The translations under genes were made by a program, and so were the position numbers. A DNA stretch of 36,498 nucleotides, taken from assembly GCA_947363765.1 (NCBI GenBank), contig CANAQC010000013.1, forward strand, positions 1 to 36,498. The letters run 5' to 3'. The first letter of the stretch is position 1, and every line of letters starts with the position of its first letter. The notes below the pieces were generated by a model. The model worked only from the letters and a program-made list of their open reading frames with translations, was not told the origin of the DNA and searched no databases. Source of the stretch: an uncultured Clostridium sp. (GTDB lineage Bacteria; Bacillota; Clostridia; TANB77; CAG-508). Positions 14,180 through 23,072 of this stretch are shown piece by piece.

Positions 14180-16684
14180 TTAAGTTATTGACCTAAAGTC
14201 TTCATATCCTTTAAATACTCTTCGTGCTACTGCTTTTCTATTTTTTTCTGGTACATATGTTAAAGATGCTTCTATACGTTCTAATTCTTTTTGTTTTGCT
14301 TCTTTATTATAAAAGGCTCTTGTGTCAATTGCGCCTTTTGTTTGAGCAATATTTTGTACATTTTCTCTTATTTCTTTATCTGATAATTTATCTTTATAGT
14401 CTTGCTGTTTATATCTATCTTCTAATAATATTCCTTGTTTAATTGTTTTTTCATCTGTGATACCTGCTTCTCTATAAGATTGTACAGCTTCTCTAATTTC
14501 TTTTTGTGTATACTGGCTTCCATCTATTTTCTTTTTTCCTTTAAAGTTATCATCAAAATAGTCATCAAATGAACCGTTTCTAAAGTATGCTTTATCTGCC
14601 CTTTTATTTTGTGCTTCTCTAACACTTCCATATTTTGCTCTATCAAATTCTCTTTTTGCACTTTTTTCAGGTATTACTTGTCCTAATGTTTGTTCAAATA
14701 CATTTCCACCAAGTGCCATTCCTCCTGCAAATGCTGTTCCTGCCATTGCCATTGCTTTTTCTCCATCTCCTAATGTTGCCCCAATAACACCTGCTGTTGC
14801 TCCCAGTGCTACTCCTAGTGCTACTCTTGGAACTGCTTTTATAGTTCCTCTTGCTGCTGAATATGCAAGTGCTTTACCACCTGCTGCAACTCCTGCAATA
14901 TTCCTTTTTGCTATTGATTTTAATTTAGCTCCTATTTCTTGTTTTTTATCTATTGCATCTGCTTGATTTTTTGTATTTTTAATAGATTGTGTAGTTTCAT
15001 TTGGTATTGGACTTCCTGAATTGTTTGGCTCTTTTGGAGGATCTATAAATTCTCCATTTTGTATTTTATCATTAATTTCTTTTATTTCTTCATTATCATC
15101 TGTATATCCTTGATTATATAATTCTGCTCTTTGTTGTTCTAATTCTTCTAAAGTTTGTTGCTGTTGCTGTTGTTGTTCTTCTTGTTGTTGCTGTTGGTTA
15201 TTTGCATCTAATGTATTTGTTGCCATATCTATAGCTTCATCTGTAGCATTTTGTACTGTATTATTTGAATTGTCATCTGAATTATTGTTTGAATTATTGT
15301 TTTCAATTCCAAAAGGATCTTCAATTCCCAAAGAATCTTCTCTATTAAAAGAGTCTAGGTCTTTGTTTGCTCCTTTATCTTTACCCTTTCTTTCCATTTT
15401 ATCATCTGTTCTTATTTTACCATTTCCGCCACCTTTATCTTTTCCTCCTTTAGCAAACATTCCAACACCCCTTGCTGCAAGAGTAGATACTCCAGCTGCT
15501 CCTGCAAGAGAACCAAGTGTTCCTCCTGGAGCTTTATTAAATCCAAACATTTGCTTTAATAATTTTTCTCCTGCAATTATAAATCCTAAACATACAATTG
15601 CATATAATGGATTATATACTGCAAGTTCAGTAGCAGAACCTAATAATACTATGTATAATATTAAATGTAATGGCTGAATTAATGCATTAAATGTAAATTC
15701 TTTTATCCACATATCAAAAGCTTGTGCTTTTGAATCTCCAACTTTATCAATTGGATATGTAACAGATACAAGTGGAGCCATTAGTGTTAAAAATGCCATA
15801 TTAACAACTCTTTTTAAATAAACCCAAGTAAAACGGAAATTGTATATAATTAACATTAAATACAAAAAGAAAAATGCTAATTTATCTGTCAAATCTACAC
15901 ATTGAATCATTAATCTAACATAACTCATTAAATTAGTTCCAAAATTTGAAATATTTGTATTTTTTGTTAATTCTACTGTAAATGTACTGTTTGGTTCACT
16001 TGCAATTAATGCTGTTACTGTTTCTGACATAGTTAATGCAAAAGACATAATATAATGCATAACAAATAGTAAACACATTGCTACAACCCAATCCATTAAC
16101 ATTTTTTTATATTTTGCTTTATCTGCTGCAATACCTGTTAAAAGAATTCTAATTCCTAAATATACTAATACAGACATTAATGCAACAATTGCTACTGCTC
16201 TAATTGCTGTATACCAACTTGCAATTGTTGGACGTAGTTTCATTGCAATATTCATTTTTTGATCTTGTTCATCATTTCCTGTTTTTACAGATGGATTAAT
16301 AAAGTTAATATCTAGTCCTGGTACTTGATTTGCAAAAATTGCTTCTGGTGTATAAGTAATAACAGGTATATTTATGGCATCTAATCCAAAAAATGAACCA
16401 TCTAGTTTTTGTTCTACTTGTATTTTTTTATTTGGTAAGTTATCCCTGTTTATTGCTGAACTGTTTATTGATTTCATGTAATCTGCTGTTTCTCCTAACA
16501 TAGTCCATTCTAACATATGTTGACATCCATCTAAAATAGCTGTAAAAAATGTAATAATTGGACTCATTAATTTTCCGCCTACATCAGCTTGAACAGGTAT
16601 AGGTATAGAAAAATTCATTAATACCACTATAATTATTGCAATTAATATCTTTTGTATAAATCCTTTATTTGTGAAGTTTTTCAT
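14180..16684 (-). CDS. VirB6/TrbL-like polytopic membrane channel protein
   Basis: An 834-residue protein with a signal-like N-terminal helix (residues 10-33), about six more hydrophobic spans between residues 155 and 390 and a long cytoplasmic tail. This is the layout of VirB6/TrbL/TcpH-like inner-membrane channel subunits. The tail begins with a Gly/Ala-rich stretch, then a charged KGKDKG segment, Asn/Asp runs and a glutamine tract near 15120-15200. It then has an Ala/Gly hydrophobic stretch (about 600-650) and a charged helical end. ATG at 16684 follows an AAGGGG site, 21 bases after virB4. Assignment rests on topology and operon position, since VirB6 sequences diverge quickly. Confidence 0.8.
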   Translation of the reverse strand: MKNFTNKGFIQKILIAIIIVVLMNFSIPIPVQADVGGKLMSPIITFFTAILDGCQHMLEWTMLGETADYMKSINSSAINRDNLPNKKIQVEQKLDGSFFGLDAINIPVITYTPEAIFANQVPGLDINFINPSVKTGNDEQDQKMNIAMKLRPTIASWYTAIRAVAIVALMSVLVYLGIRILLTGIAADKAKYKKMLMDWVVAMCLLFVMHYIMSFALTMSETVTALIASEPNSTFTVELTKNTNISNFGTNLMSYVRLMIQCVDLTDKLAFFFLYLMLIIYNFRFTWVYLKRVVNMAFLTLMAPLVSVTYPIDKVGDSKAQAFDMWIKEFTFNALIQPLHLILYIVLLGSATELAVYNPLYAIVCLGFIIAGEKLLKQMFGFNKAPGGTLGSLAGAAGVSTLAARGVGMFAKGGKDKGGGNGKIRTDDKMERKGKDKGANKDLDSFNREDSLGIEDPFGIENNNSNNNSDDNSNNTVQNATDEAIDMATNTLDANNQQQQQEEQQQQQQQTLEELEQQRAELYNQGYTDDNEEIKEINDKIQNGEFIDPPKEPNNSGSPIPNETTQSIKNTKNQADAIDKKQEIGAKLKSIAKRNIAGVAAGGKALAYSAARGTIKAVPRVALGVALGATAGVIGATLGDGEKAMAMAGTAFAGGMALGGNVFEQTLGQVIPEKSAKREFDRAKYGSVREAQNKRADKAYFRNGSFDDYFDDNFKGKKKIDGSQYTQKEIREAVQSYREAGITDEKTIKQGILLEDRYKQQDYKDKLSDKEIRENVQNIAQTKGAIDTRAFYNKEAKQKELERIEASLTYVPEKNRKAVARRVFKGYEDFRSIT

Positions 16685-16704
16685 ATTTACCCCTTCTTAT
16701 CATT

Positions 16705-18684
16705 TTACTGTACTGCTTGTTTTTTCTTCATATTTACAAGATTATTTAAGTTTGTTTCTACAAATTCAAATTCCTTTGCTGTTGGTGTAATTTGTAATAT
16801 TGCTGTATCTTGTCCTACTTTTAATAATCCTTCTCCTTTTAAGCAGGTTACTAAAAATCCTGCTTCTCCTTCAGATAGTTTGAATACTTCTTTTAAATAT
16901 CCAATTTCTGATTTATCTTGTGCTAAAAATAGCTTTGTATCTGATGATGTTAATACTGCTTGTGCTTCTTGTTTTTCATAAAAGTCTTGGAATCTTTGAG
17001 AAATTATTGCAAGTGATACATTTCTTTTTCTTGCACGTCTTGCCATTGTATTTAAAAAGTCTACGGCTTCTGGATATGGAAGTAACATCCATGCTTCATC
17101 TACAAGTACTCTCTTTTTCTTTGCTTTTGTTCTATCCTCACTATTTTTCTTAACATATTTTTCCCAAATCCAAGAAAGTAAAATTTGTTGTGCAAGTGGT
17201 CTTGCAAATCTTTCTTCTAATTGTGATATATCTAAGTTGATAAATGGTGAACCATCTAATAATTCAAATGTAGATTGTCCGTCAAAATATGCCATTTGTC
17301 CTTCATATTCACGAATATATTGTTTCATTACTTTTAACAAATAACTATAATGGAATTTATAATCTGAATTATCATTTTCTTCTGCTTTTCTTTTAATTCT
17401 TTTATACCAACTACCAATTGTTGGCATTAGTTTTTTTCTTCTTGCTAACATATCTCCAGAAGTAATATTAGTAGATGCTTCATACAAACTTGAGGGATCA
17501 GATGTAATTTTAGATGCTGCATATTCTTCTGCAACTGATTCTGCTATAATTTGTTTTGTAAGTTCATTTACTTCTTTGCTTCTTGTACTTCCTCTTGCCA
17601 TAGTAAGTAGGGCTTGTGTTACATCTTCTACTTTATTTTCAACATTTAATACTACTCTTTCTTTTCCTGTAATTTCATCTTTTACAATTTCTGGTTCTAT
17701 ATCAAATAAATTAATAACTGTTTTTGATGTTGGACTTAATATAACATTAATTCCTCCTAAAGATTCTGCAACAATTGTATATTCTCCTTCTGCATCTAGT
17801 GCTAAGCTTTCAATTCCCATTAGTACTGCAGATCTTGATATTAGTGTTTTCATTGTAACAGATTTTCCAGCACCAGATTTTGCAAAAATTACCATATTGT
17901 AATTCGTTAAAGATGGATGAAAATTGTCAAATAATATTGGTACTCCAGTTTGTTTGTTAAATCCAAGTGGTACACCTGTAGAATGTCCTACTTCTGAGGT
18001 TGTAAATGGAAATACTGTTCCCATAGAACGACGGTCAAATGTATGTACTTTTTTTATTTTATTATCCATTAATGGTAAATTACTTTTAAATGCTTCTTCT
18101 TGAATTCCCCATGCACTTTTTACACTAACTAATGATTTTGACATTTCTGTTGATAATAGACTTGTTAATTTGTCTAGGTCTGCTAAACTATATGCAAATA
18201 CTGTAGAAACAATAGATGCTTCAAATAGTTTATTATATCCTGCTGCAATTTCATCTCTTAATTGTTCTGCTTCATAACGTTTTTGTCCTACTGTACTTTG
18301 TCTATTTATATTTCCTCTATCTGCTGCTACAATTCTTTCTGTTTCTAACTGATTTATAACTCTATTTAATTCATTTTGTGATTTTGCTTCTGGTACTGGG
18401 TTTATATATATTGATGTGTTTGTATCTCCAAATAAGTATAAATCTCTAAATAACTCTGGGAAAATTGCCATTCTTGGAAGTGTTGATACAAAAAAGCTTC
18501 TTGCATATCGTTTTGTATTAGAGATAATTTCTAAATGGTCAATATTTGATGCATCAATTCCAGAAGGTGCAATCAATTCTTTTATTGTCTTTTTTCTTAA
18601 TATATTATAGTCTTGCTCTTTGTTATTATTTTGTAGTGGTTGATTTTTTTCTTCTAGTTCTCTTTTTTGGTTCTTCTTCCACAT
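16705..18684 (-). CDS. virB4: VirB4-family T4SS ATPase
   Basis: The motor ATPase of the T4SS, 659 residues. The N-terminal region (about 40-230) is the CagE/TrbE/VirB-type domain. Walker A is AKSGAGKSVT (about 268-277), Walker B is KRVLVDEAWMLL, followed by ARRARKRNVSLAIISQRFQDF, the sensor region typical of VirB4. ATG at 18684 is taken because GGAGGTAATAA precedes it. The ATG at 18720 would lack a site. The start overlaps the end of the preceding gene by 59 bases in another frame, so the pair is translationally coupled. VirB4 energises pilus assembly and substrate transfer. No CGG codon interrupts it. Confidence 0.95.
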   Translation of the reverse strand: MWKKNQKRELEEKNQPLQNNNKEQDYNILRKKTIKELIAPSGIDASNIDHLEIISNTKRYARSFFVSTLPRMAIFPELFRDLYLFGDTNTSIYINPVPEAKSQNELNRVINQLETERIVAADRGNINRQSTVGQKRYEAEQLRDEIAAGYNKLFEASIVSTVFAYSLADLDKLTSLLSTEMSKSLVSVKSAWGIQEEAFKSNLPLMDNKIKKVHTFDRRSMGTVFPFTTSEVGHSTGVPLGFNKQTGVPILFDNFHPSLTNYNMVIFAKSGAGKSVTMKTLISRSAVLMGIESLALDAEGEYTIVAESLGGINVILSPTSKTVINLFDIEPEIVKDEITGKERVVLNVENKVEDVTQALLTMARGSTRSKEVNELTKQIIAESVAEEYAASKITSDPSSLYEASTNITSGDMLARRKKLMPTIGSWYKRIKRKAEENDNSDYKFHYSYLLKVMKQYIREYEGQMAYFDGQSTFELLDGSPFINLDISQLEERFARPLAQQILLSWIWEKYVKKNSEDRTKAKKKRVLVDEAWMLLPYPEAVDFLNTMARRARKRNVSLAIISQRFQDFYEKQEAQAVLTSSDTKLFLAQDKSEIGYLKEVFKLSEGEAGFLVTCLKGEGLLKVGQDTAILQITPTAKEFEFVETNLNNLVNMKKKQAVQ

Positions 18685-19852
18685 CTTTATTACCTCCTTT
18701 TTCTTTTGTTTCTTCTTCAATTAGCTCAATTGCTGTATTTGTAGTTTCTCTTCCTAAATATGCTGCATTTTGTTTTAAAATCATTTCTGCTCTTTGTCTT
18801 ATTAATTCTTCAAATCTTTGTTGCTTTTGGTCAATTTTTTGTTGTTTTGGACTTCTTGCTTGTATTACTTTTTCATTAACCATTGCTAAGGCTTTTCTTT
18901 CTATTTCTTCATCTAATGCTTTCATGGTTTTGTCTAATACATCTGGTGCTGTTGTATATAATTCTTCATATCCTGAACGTATTGCACGATCTATGCTAAA
19001 TACTTCTGCTTCATCACGGTTATATGCTATATATAATAGGTCTGCAAGTTGATTTGAGTTTAAAATTTTCCCTCCTACTTCACATGCTGCAAGTGTTCTA
19101 ATAATTGATTGTGCTTTTGTGTATAATTCTTGAAAAGCTAAATTTCTTATTTCTTCTTTGTCAAATGAGCCTTCACCTATTTCTTCTGAATAATACGGAA
19201 TAATTATGTAATATTTTCTGTTTAATACATTTTTGTTTAAACTCATTCTTTGTGTATTTGCAATAATGTCTTTTCCATATTCATAAAGATTAGTTTGTTT
19301 TGTTACATCATAAAATTGTTTATTTAATTGTTCTTTTGTGTATTGTCCAGATTGTAAATTTTTTAAATATGTGTTTTTCTTTTTTTCTAGTTCAATACCT
19401 ATTTCTTCTACCTTTTTTTGATAGTTTTCTATACTATCATTTAAGTTTACTGTCCTTGTTTGAACATAAATTTGAATTGGATGTCTTAGAGTATTTAAAA
19501 ATTGTAAAAAGCCTTCTTCTACAGATATTTTTTCTGTTTCTGACATTAAGTCATAGTTAATTCCTTGGCATTCTACTACCATTAAATATCTTCCTCCATT
19601 TTTTTGGATAATCATATTGTCTTCTATTTTTTCAAATTCTAGGAATTTAAAAATAGATTCTTTAGTATATTCTTTTGCAATTTTTCTTGCATCACTTTTA
19701 TTTTCTGTATCATTTTGCATTTCTTGTTCTTTTTGCCTTTTTTTCTTTTTTAAGAATACCGCCATTAATATGCAAAAAAGCACAATTAATACAATAACCA
19801 TAAATATTAATACCATTGTTAGAATATTTGTTAATTGGTCTGCACTATTCAT
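18626..19852 (-). CDS. VirB4-partner membrane protein (TraC/VirB4 N-domain-like)
   Basis: A 408-residue protein with an N-terminal transmembrane helix (about 10-35), a basic stretch, then a conserved-looking domain starting FKFLEFEKIEDNMIIQKNGGRYLMVVECQGINYDLMS. The pattern of a locked-on strand, then LQFLNTLRHPIQIYVQTR, resembles the N-terminal domain of VirB4/TraC ATPases, but there is no Walker motif. The C-terminal quarter is a long charged helix rich in Glu, Lys and Gln. ATG at 19852 is used because GAGGAGG lies upstream. It overlaps the PrgI stop by 8 bases and VirB4 by 59. It is probably a membrane adaptor that recruits VirB4. Name and role are inferred. Confidence 0.75.
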   Translation of the reverse strand: MNSADQLTNILTMVLIFMVIVLIVLFCILMAVFLKKKKRQKEQEMQNDTENKSDARKIAKEYTKESIFKFLEFEKIEDNMIIQKNGGRYLMVVECQGINYDLMSETEKISVEEGFLQFLNTLRHPIQIYVQTRTVNLNDSIENYQKKVEEIGIELEKKKNTYLKNLQSGQYTKEQLNKQFYDVTKQTNLYEYGKDIIANTQRMSLNKNVLNRKYYIIIPYYSEEIGEGSFDKEEIRNLAFQELYTKAQSIIRTLAACEVGGKILNSNQLADLLYIAYNRDEAEVFSIDRAIRSGYEELYTTAPDVLDKTMKALDEEIERKALAMVNEKVIQARSPKQQKIDQKQQRFEELIRQRAEMILKQNAAYLGRETTNTAIELIEEETKEKGGNKDVEEEPKKRTRRKKSTTTK

Positions 19853-20195
19853 CTTTTGTTTCCTCCTCACCATCATATAAATAAATTTTATTCTTTTTTG
19901 CTCTAAATTTTATTGCTCTTATTATAACATCATCTATGTTTTCGCCACCTACTTTTTTCGTAAATTTAAATGCTCCTATATCTGGTACTTTAAACATTCC
20001 TATACAATAACCTATAAATGCAAAAATAGCAATTACTATCATTCCTATCATTTGCATATTACATGATGCTAATATAAAATAAAATATTGTTCCAATAAAT
20101 GCTCCTATAACCGAATAAATCATAGATTTTCCTGTAAATATAAATAAAATTCTTCCTTCGTCTTTTACATTTCTGGGTATATTATATGGTCCCAT
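19845..20195 (-). CDS. PrgI-family T4SS membrane protein (VirB3-like)
   Basis: A 116-residue protein matching the PrgI family found beside VirB4 in Gram-positive conjugation systems. It has a short cytoplasmic start (YNIPRNVKDEGRILFIFTGKS), two transmembrane helices (about 25-47 and 50-70), then VPDIGAFKFTKKVGGENIDDVIIR and a charged tail. It is functionally comparable to VirB3. ATG at 20195 follows AAGGAGG. Its own promoter lies 38 bases upstream, so the ATPase-channel genes can be expressed apart from the pilin genes. Confidence 0.88.
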   Translation of the reverse strand: MGPYNIPRNVKDEGRILFIFTGKSMIYSVIGAFIGTIFYFILASCNMQMIGMIVIAIFAFIGYCIGMFKVPDIGAFKFTKKVGGENIDDVIIRAIKFRAKKNKIYLYDGEEETKDE

Positions 20196-20232
20196 AATTT
20201 CCTCCTTAAAAGGTATATTATTAACTATTATC

Positions 20233-20261
20233 ATTATATCAAAAAATCTAGTAAATTGTAA
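20233..20261 (-). promoter_or_regulatory. Promoter of prgI-virB4-virB6 operon
   Basis: On the minus strand TTACAA (20256-20261), 17 bases, then TATAAT (20233-20238), about 38 bases ahead of prgI. Confidence 0.7.
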
Positions 20262-20424
20262 TATTTTATCATAAAATTTTGTATTTTTAATATATTTGTA
20301 ATATGGTTGAAATACTATATAGGTTTGTCTAAATTAAAAGTTAACTTTTTTATAATTAATTATATATGTAGTTCATCTTTCATGGTGGAAAAACTTTTAA
20401 TTTGTATTACAAATTTTTTATATA

Positions 20425-20453
20425 ATAAAAAAAGCTAGGGACAATTCCCTAAC
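20425..20453 (-). terminator. Terminator after the first pilin gene
   Basis: An 8-bp stem (20434-20441 with 20446-20453, loop CAAT on the plus strand) followed on the minus strand by seven T residues, 19 bases past the pilin stop. It separates the pilins from the ATPase operon. Confidence 0.85.
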
Positions 20454-20471
20454 TTAATATTTATTAATCTT

Positions 20472-20858
20472 TTACGCACCTGTACCTGGATCTCCTCCAG
20501 CACCACCTAATGCTGTTGCCATATCATATACTATTCCTGTTACTGCAGATGCTGCAAATATTAATACAGCTCCTACTAAATATGGTATCATAGATTTCTT
20601 GTAATCTGCTTTTTCCTCAGCACTACCAACCATATATTTAATACCAAGTATTAATAGTATTACAACTGCTACAAGTACGCCTACTGTTCTTACAACAGCA
20701 ACTATTTGTCTTCCGAAATTTGTAACATTAGCTGTATTATTAAATGTTCCACCTTCAAAATCTGATGGTTTTATAGCAGCTGCAAATGATGCTACTCCAA
20801 TCATTACAATTGTTAATATAATACATAGTGCTACAATTATTTTGTTTGTTTTTTTCAT
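20472..20858 (-). CDS. VirB2/TrbC-like pilin 1
   Basis: A 128-residue small membrane protein with the pilin layout: signal-type N-terminal helix (residues 6-28), a short polar segment, a second helix (about 50-75), the conserved loop YMVGSAEEKADYKKSMIPYL, and a third helix (about 85-110) ending in a Gly-rich tail. The loop and third helix are shared with the next two genes. It has its own promoter and a following terminator, as expected for an abundant structural subunit. An AGGAGG site precedes ATG at 20858. It is probably the main pilus or channel subunit. Confidence 0.85.
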   Translation of the reverse strand: MKKTNKIIVALCIILTIVMIGVASFAAAIKPSDFEGGTFNNTANVTNFGRQIVAVVRTVGVLVAVVILLILGIKYMVGSAEEKADYKKSMIPYLVGAVLIFAASAVTGIVYDMATALGGAGGDPGTGA

Positions 20859-20958
20859 GGTTTTCCTCCTTATTTATTTCTTTATTTTAATTTACTCATT
20901 TATTTTTATTTTTGAGTTAATATTAAAGACAAGTACATAAAATCTCCCTATATTATAT

Positions 20959-20987
20959 ATTATAACTGTTTTTTCTTCATTTGTCTA
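20959..20987 (-). promoter_or_regulatory. Promoter of pilin 1
   Basis: On the minus strand TAGACA (20982-20987), 17 bases, then TATAAT (20959-20964). A leader of about 95 bases leads to the pilin start. Confidence 0.7.
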
Positions 20988-21003
20988 TAGTTTATATAAA
21001 ATA

Positions 21004-21390
21004 TTATAAGAAAAATGCTCCTGTAACTATATCATAAATAATTCCAACAATTTGTGGAATCGCAAATATCATAATTGCTCCAATTAAATATGGTATCATT
21101 GTTTCTTTATAACTTGCTTTATCTTCTATACTTGCTATCATATACCTAAATCCTATTATCATAATTATAAATACCATTGCAAAAGTTCCTATATATTGAA
21201 ATATTTGTATTATTGTTCCGCCTATTTTTGTAAATTCTGTATTATTTGATTCTATATTTTTATCTGGTTTATATACATCTGGTGCATATATTGGATTTGT
21301 AAAGGCTTCACTATAATTTATTGGAAAAATCATAATTATTGTTATAGCAATTAGTATTAATGCTAATATTTTGTATGTATTTTTTATCAT
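21004..21390 (-). CDS. VirB2/TrbC-like pilin 2
   Basis: A second 128-residue pilin-like protein with an N-terminal signal helix (7-28), a polar stretch, a transmembrane helix (about 55-78), the loop YMIASIEDKASYKETMIPYL and a last helix (about 95-120). It aligns by eye with pilin 1 over the loop and final helix. ATG at 21390 follows TAGGTGATATAA. It lies 34 bases after the larger pilin-like gene, so the two are cotranscribed. It is likely a minor subunit. Confidence 0.8.
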   Translation of the reverse strand: MIKNTYKILALILIAITIIMIFPINYSEAFTNPIYAPDVYKPDKNIESNNTEFTKIGGTIIQIFQYIGTFAMVFIIMIIGFRYMIASIEDKASYKETMIPYLIGAIMIFAIPQIVGIIYDIVTGAFFL

Positions 21391-21424
21391 TTATATCACC
21401 TACTAATTTTTTTATTATTTATCT

Positions 21425-22450
21425 TCATATTAGTTCTATTGGCTGTAATAATATAATTAATAATTTCCAAATTCCAAATGCTCCAAATATAACTACACAT
21501 CCTACTATATATGGTATTAATGCTTCTTTTACTTTTGCTTTATCATCTGCTGAACCAGACATGAATTTAATTCCTAAATATACTCCTATTGCTATTGTAG
21601 CAAACATTCCTATTGATAATAATACATTATATAATGTAGTAGAAGCTTGTTGTACTTTATCTTGCTTAATTGTTTCCTCTGTTCCTGATTGTATAAATAA
21701 ATTACCTTCTTTTATTATTTCATCTGGAGTATGTTTTGTTGATAAACTACCTGGTTTTGCTAGTACTCCTGTTAAAGGAGAGTCTTCCCAATTTGTGTCT
21801 GTATTATTGTCTTGTGGTGAGTCTGTCATCGAATTATTTGTACCATTGTTATTATTTACATGATCTCTCCAATCTGCAAAATTATTATCCATATATTGAA
21901 TTCTATCTCGTAAATTTGAATTTTGATTTAATCCTCTATCTACATCTCTAACTAACTTCGAATAATCATTAAAATCTGCTTTTCCATCTGTATTGTACCA
22001 TTGTTGTAATGTTTCTTCTGGTACTTGATTTAACACACCTTGTATATATCCTAAGCTACTTTCTTGTTTTCCTAAGGCATTTAACTCTAATGTTCCCTCT
22101 TTTACATATGCTTTTAATTTTTCTTCTAGTTTCTCTCTTGTATCAATTTTTTCATTTCCTGTAACATAATTTGGTGTTCCTGTACTAGGATTCCCTGTAT
22201 TGTATACTGGTGGTTTTGTTTGTTGTCCAGAATTACTAGAATTACCAGAATTGCTTACTCCTCCTGATTGCCCATAGCCTGCATTCATTGCTATACTCAT
22301 TTTAGTATTTGTTTTTAATTGTTTGGTTTGTGTTGTGTTATTGCTTTTATTATAATTGAATTGAGTACTACTTGCAAATACATTTATAGTCATTATATTT
22401 ATTAATAAAATTATCATAAAAATTACACATAGTTTTTTATACATTAACAT
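21425..22450 (-). CDS. Large VirB2/TrbC-like protein with an extra N-terminal domain
   Basis: A 341-residue protein that joins a signal peptide (about 1-25), a 225-residue extracytoplasmic region rich in Asn, Ser, Gly and Thr, and a C-terminal pilin module (last ~75 residues) with two helices around FMSGSADDKAKVKEALIPYI, the same loop as in pilins 1 and 2. The extra region contains a helical part (ELNALGKQESSLGYIQGVL; DYSKLVRDVDRGLNQ) that I cannot assign. It may be a pilus tip or adhesin-type subunit. ATG at 22450 is preferred since GAGAGG lies 6 bases upstream. It is the first gene after a strong promoter. Confidence 0.75.
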   Translation of the reverse strand: MLMYKKLCVIFMIILLINIMTINVFASSTQFNYNKSNNTTQTKQLKTNTKMSIAMNAGYGQSGGVSNSGNSSNSGQQTKPPVYNTGNPSTGTPNYVTGNEKIDTREKLEEKLKAYVKEGTLELNALGKQESSLGYIQGVLNQVPEETLQQWYNTDGKADFNDYSKLVRDVDRGLNQNSNLRDRIQYMDNNFADWRDHVNNNNGTNNSMTDSPQDNNTDTNWEDSPLTGVLAKPGSLSTKHTPDEIIKEGNLFIQSGTEETIKQDKVQQASTTLYNVLLSIGMFATIAIGVYLGIKFMSGSADDKAKVKEALIPYIVGCVVIFGAFGIWKLLIILLQPIELI

Positions 22451-22498
22451 CAATTCCTCTCATATTTGAAATTTTTTAAGTGTAAATCTTCATATTTT

Positions 22499-22527
22499 AT
22501 TATACATTATTTTTCCTTTTTGTTCAA
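22499..22527 (-). promoter_or_regulatory. Promoter of the pilin/T4SS operon
   Basis: On the minus strand TTGAAC (22522-22527), 17 bases, TATAAT (22499-22504), about 43 bases ahead of the large pilin-like gene. Confidence 0.7.
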
Positions 22528-22580
22528 CATTTGACAAATTATTCTTAAAAACTACATAATTTTGTAATATATGTGTAATA

Positions 22581-22630
22581 AAAAAAGCATTTATATAGAT
22601 ATTTATCTTATCTAATATAATTGCTTTTTT
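22581..22630. terminator. Bidirectional terminator after the spo0E-like gene
   Basis: An imperfect hairpin flanked by A-run and T-run (AAAAAAGCA ... TGC TTTTTT), with inner AGATA/TATCT pairing, directly follows the 49-residue gene on the minus strand. Confidence 0.7.
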
Positions 22631-22632
22631 AT

Positions 22633-22782
22633 TTATTCCTTTTTCTTCTGTTCTTCTTCGTAGTATTTAGCGATTAATTCATCTAACTCTACACTTAACT
22701 TATATATTTTACTGTATTCCTCATTATTTTCTATACTTTTGTTTAATTCATCACGTTTTTTACATATTTCATCATTTAGCAT
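22633..22782 (-). CDS. Spo0E-family aspartyl-phosphate phosphatase
   Basis: A 49-residue protein with the family signature SVELDELIAKYY (residues 30-41), matching the SxxLDxLI motif of Spo0E-like phosphatases. The preceding helix (LNDEICKKRDELNKSIE) supplies the first arm of the two-helix hairpin. Such proteins remove phosphate from Spo0A~P and delay sporulation. With sigH in the window it supports a sporulating ancestor. ATG at 22782 has a GGAGAG site. An ATG four bases upstream is out of frame. Length is normal for the family. Confidence 0.85.
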   Translation of the reverse strand: MLNDEICKKRDELNKSIENNEEYSKIYKLSVELDELIAKYYEEEQKKKE

Positions 22783-22792
22783 GACATCTCTC

Positions 22793-23072
22793 TCCTTTTT
22801 ATGTACTTTTTTCTTTTGTATATCTTAAAAATACCATATTTTTACATTATCGTCAACAAATATACTCTATTTTTAATTAAAATCGTACGACTCCTTTTGA
22901 TTTTAATTTTTCTAATTTTTGATTTTTTTTTGTTTTTATATGTTTTTAGACATAATATTACACAAATTGTTGTTTAAATAATATTATATTTATGCCAATT
23001 TTTGTATAAATTTTAATATATTTTGTCTTTTTTATTATATAAATAAAATTAAAAGCAAGCACCTTTCGGCAC
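22793..23072 (-). promoter_or_regulatory. Upstream region of the spo0E-like gene
   Basis: AT-rich, without a gene. On the minus strand TTGACG (22851-22856), 17 bases and TATTTT (22828-22833) form a probable promoter. Just upstream is an inverted repeat with 10-bp arms (22875-22884 and 22899-22908) whose loop on the minus strand contains AAAAGGAG. It has no T-run, so it could be an operator or an RNA element rather than a terminator. Confidence 0.45.
23046..23072 (-). terminator. Terminator after the 53-residue membrane protein
   Basis: On the minus strand AAGTGCC-GAAA-GGTGCTT forms a 7-bp stem with a GNRA-type loop, followed by a T-rich tail, directly after the stop codon. Confidence 0.7.

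Noticed and set aside
15270-15677. Plus-strand open frame inside the VirB6-like gene
   Set aside because: It is the antisense of a low-complexity region, lacks a ribosome binding site and is explained by the minus-strand gene. Other antisense frames (for example 10293, 17576, 27354, 28962) were set aside for the same reason.
16705-19852. One virB4 gene split by a frameshift
   Set aside because: Both products are complete with their own starts, the overlap contains no CGG, and VirB4 already has its own N-terminal domain.
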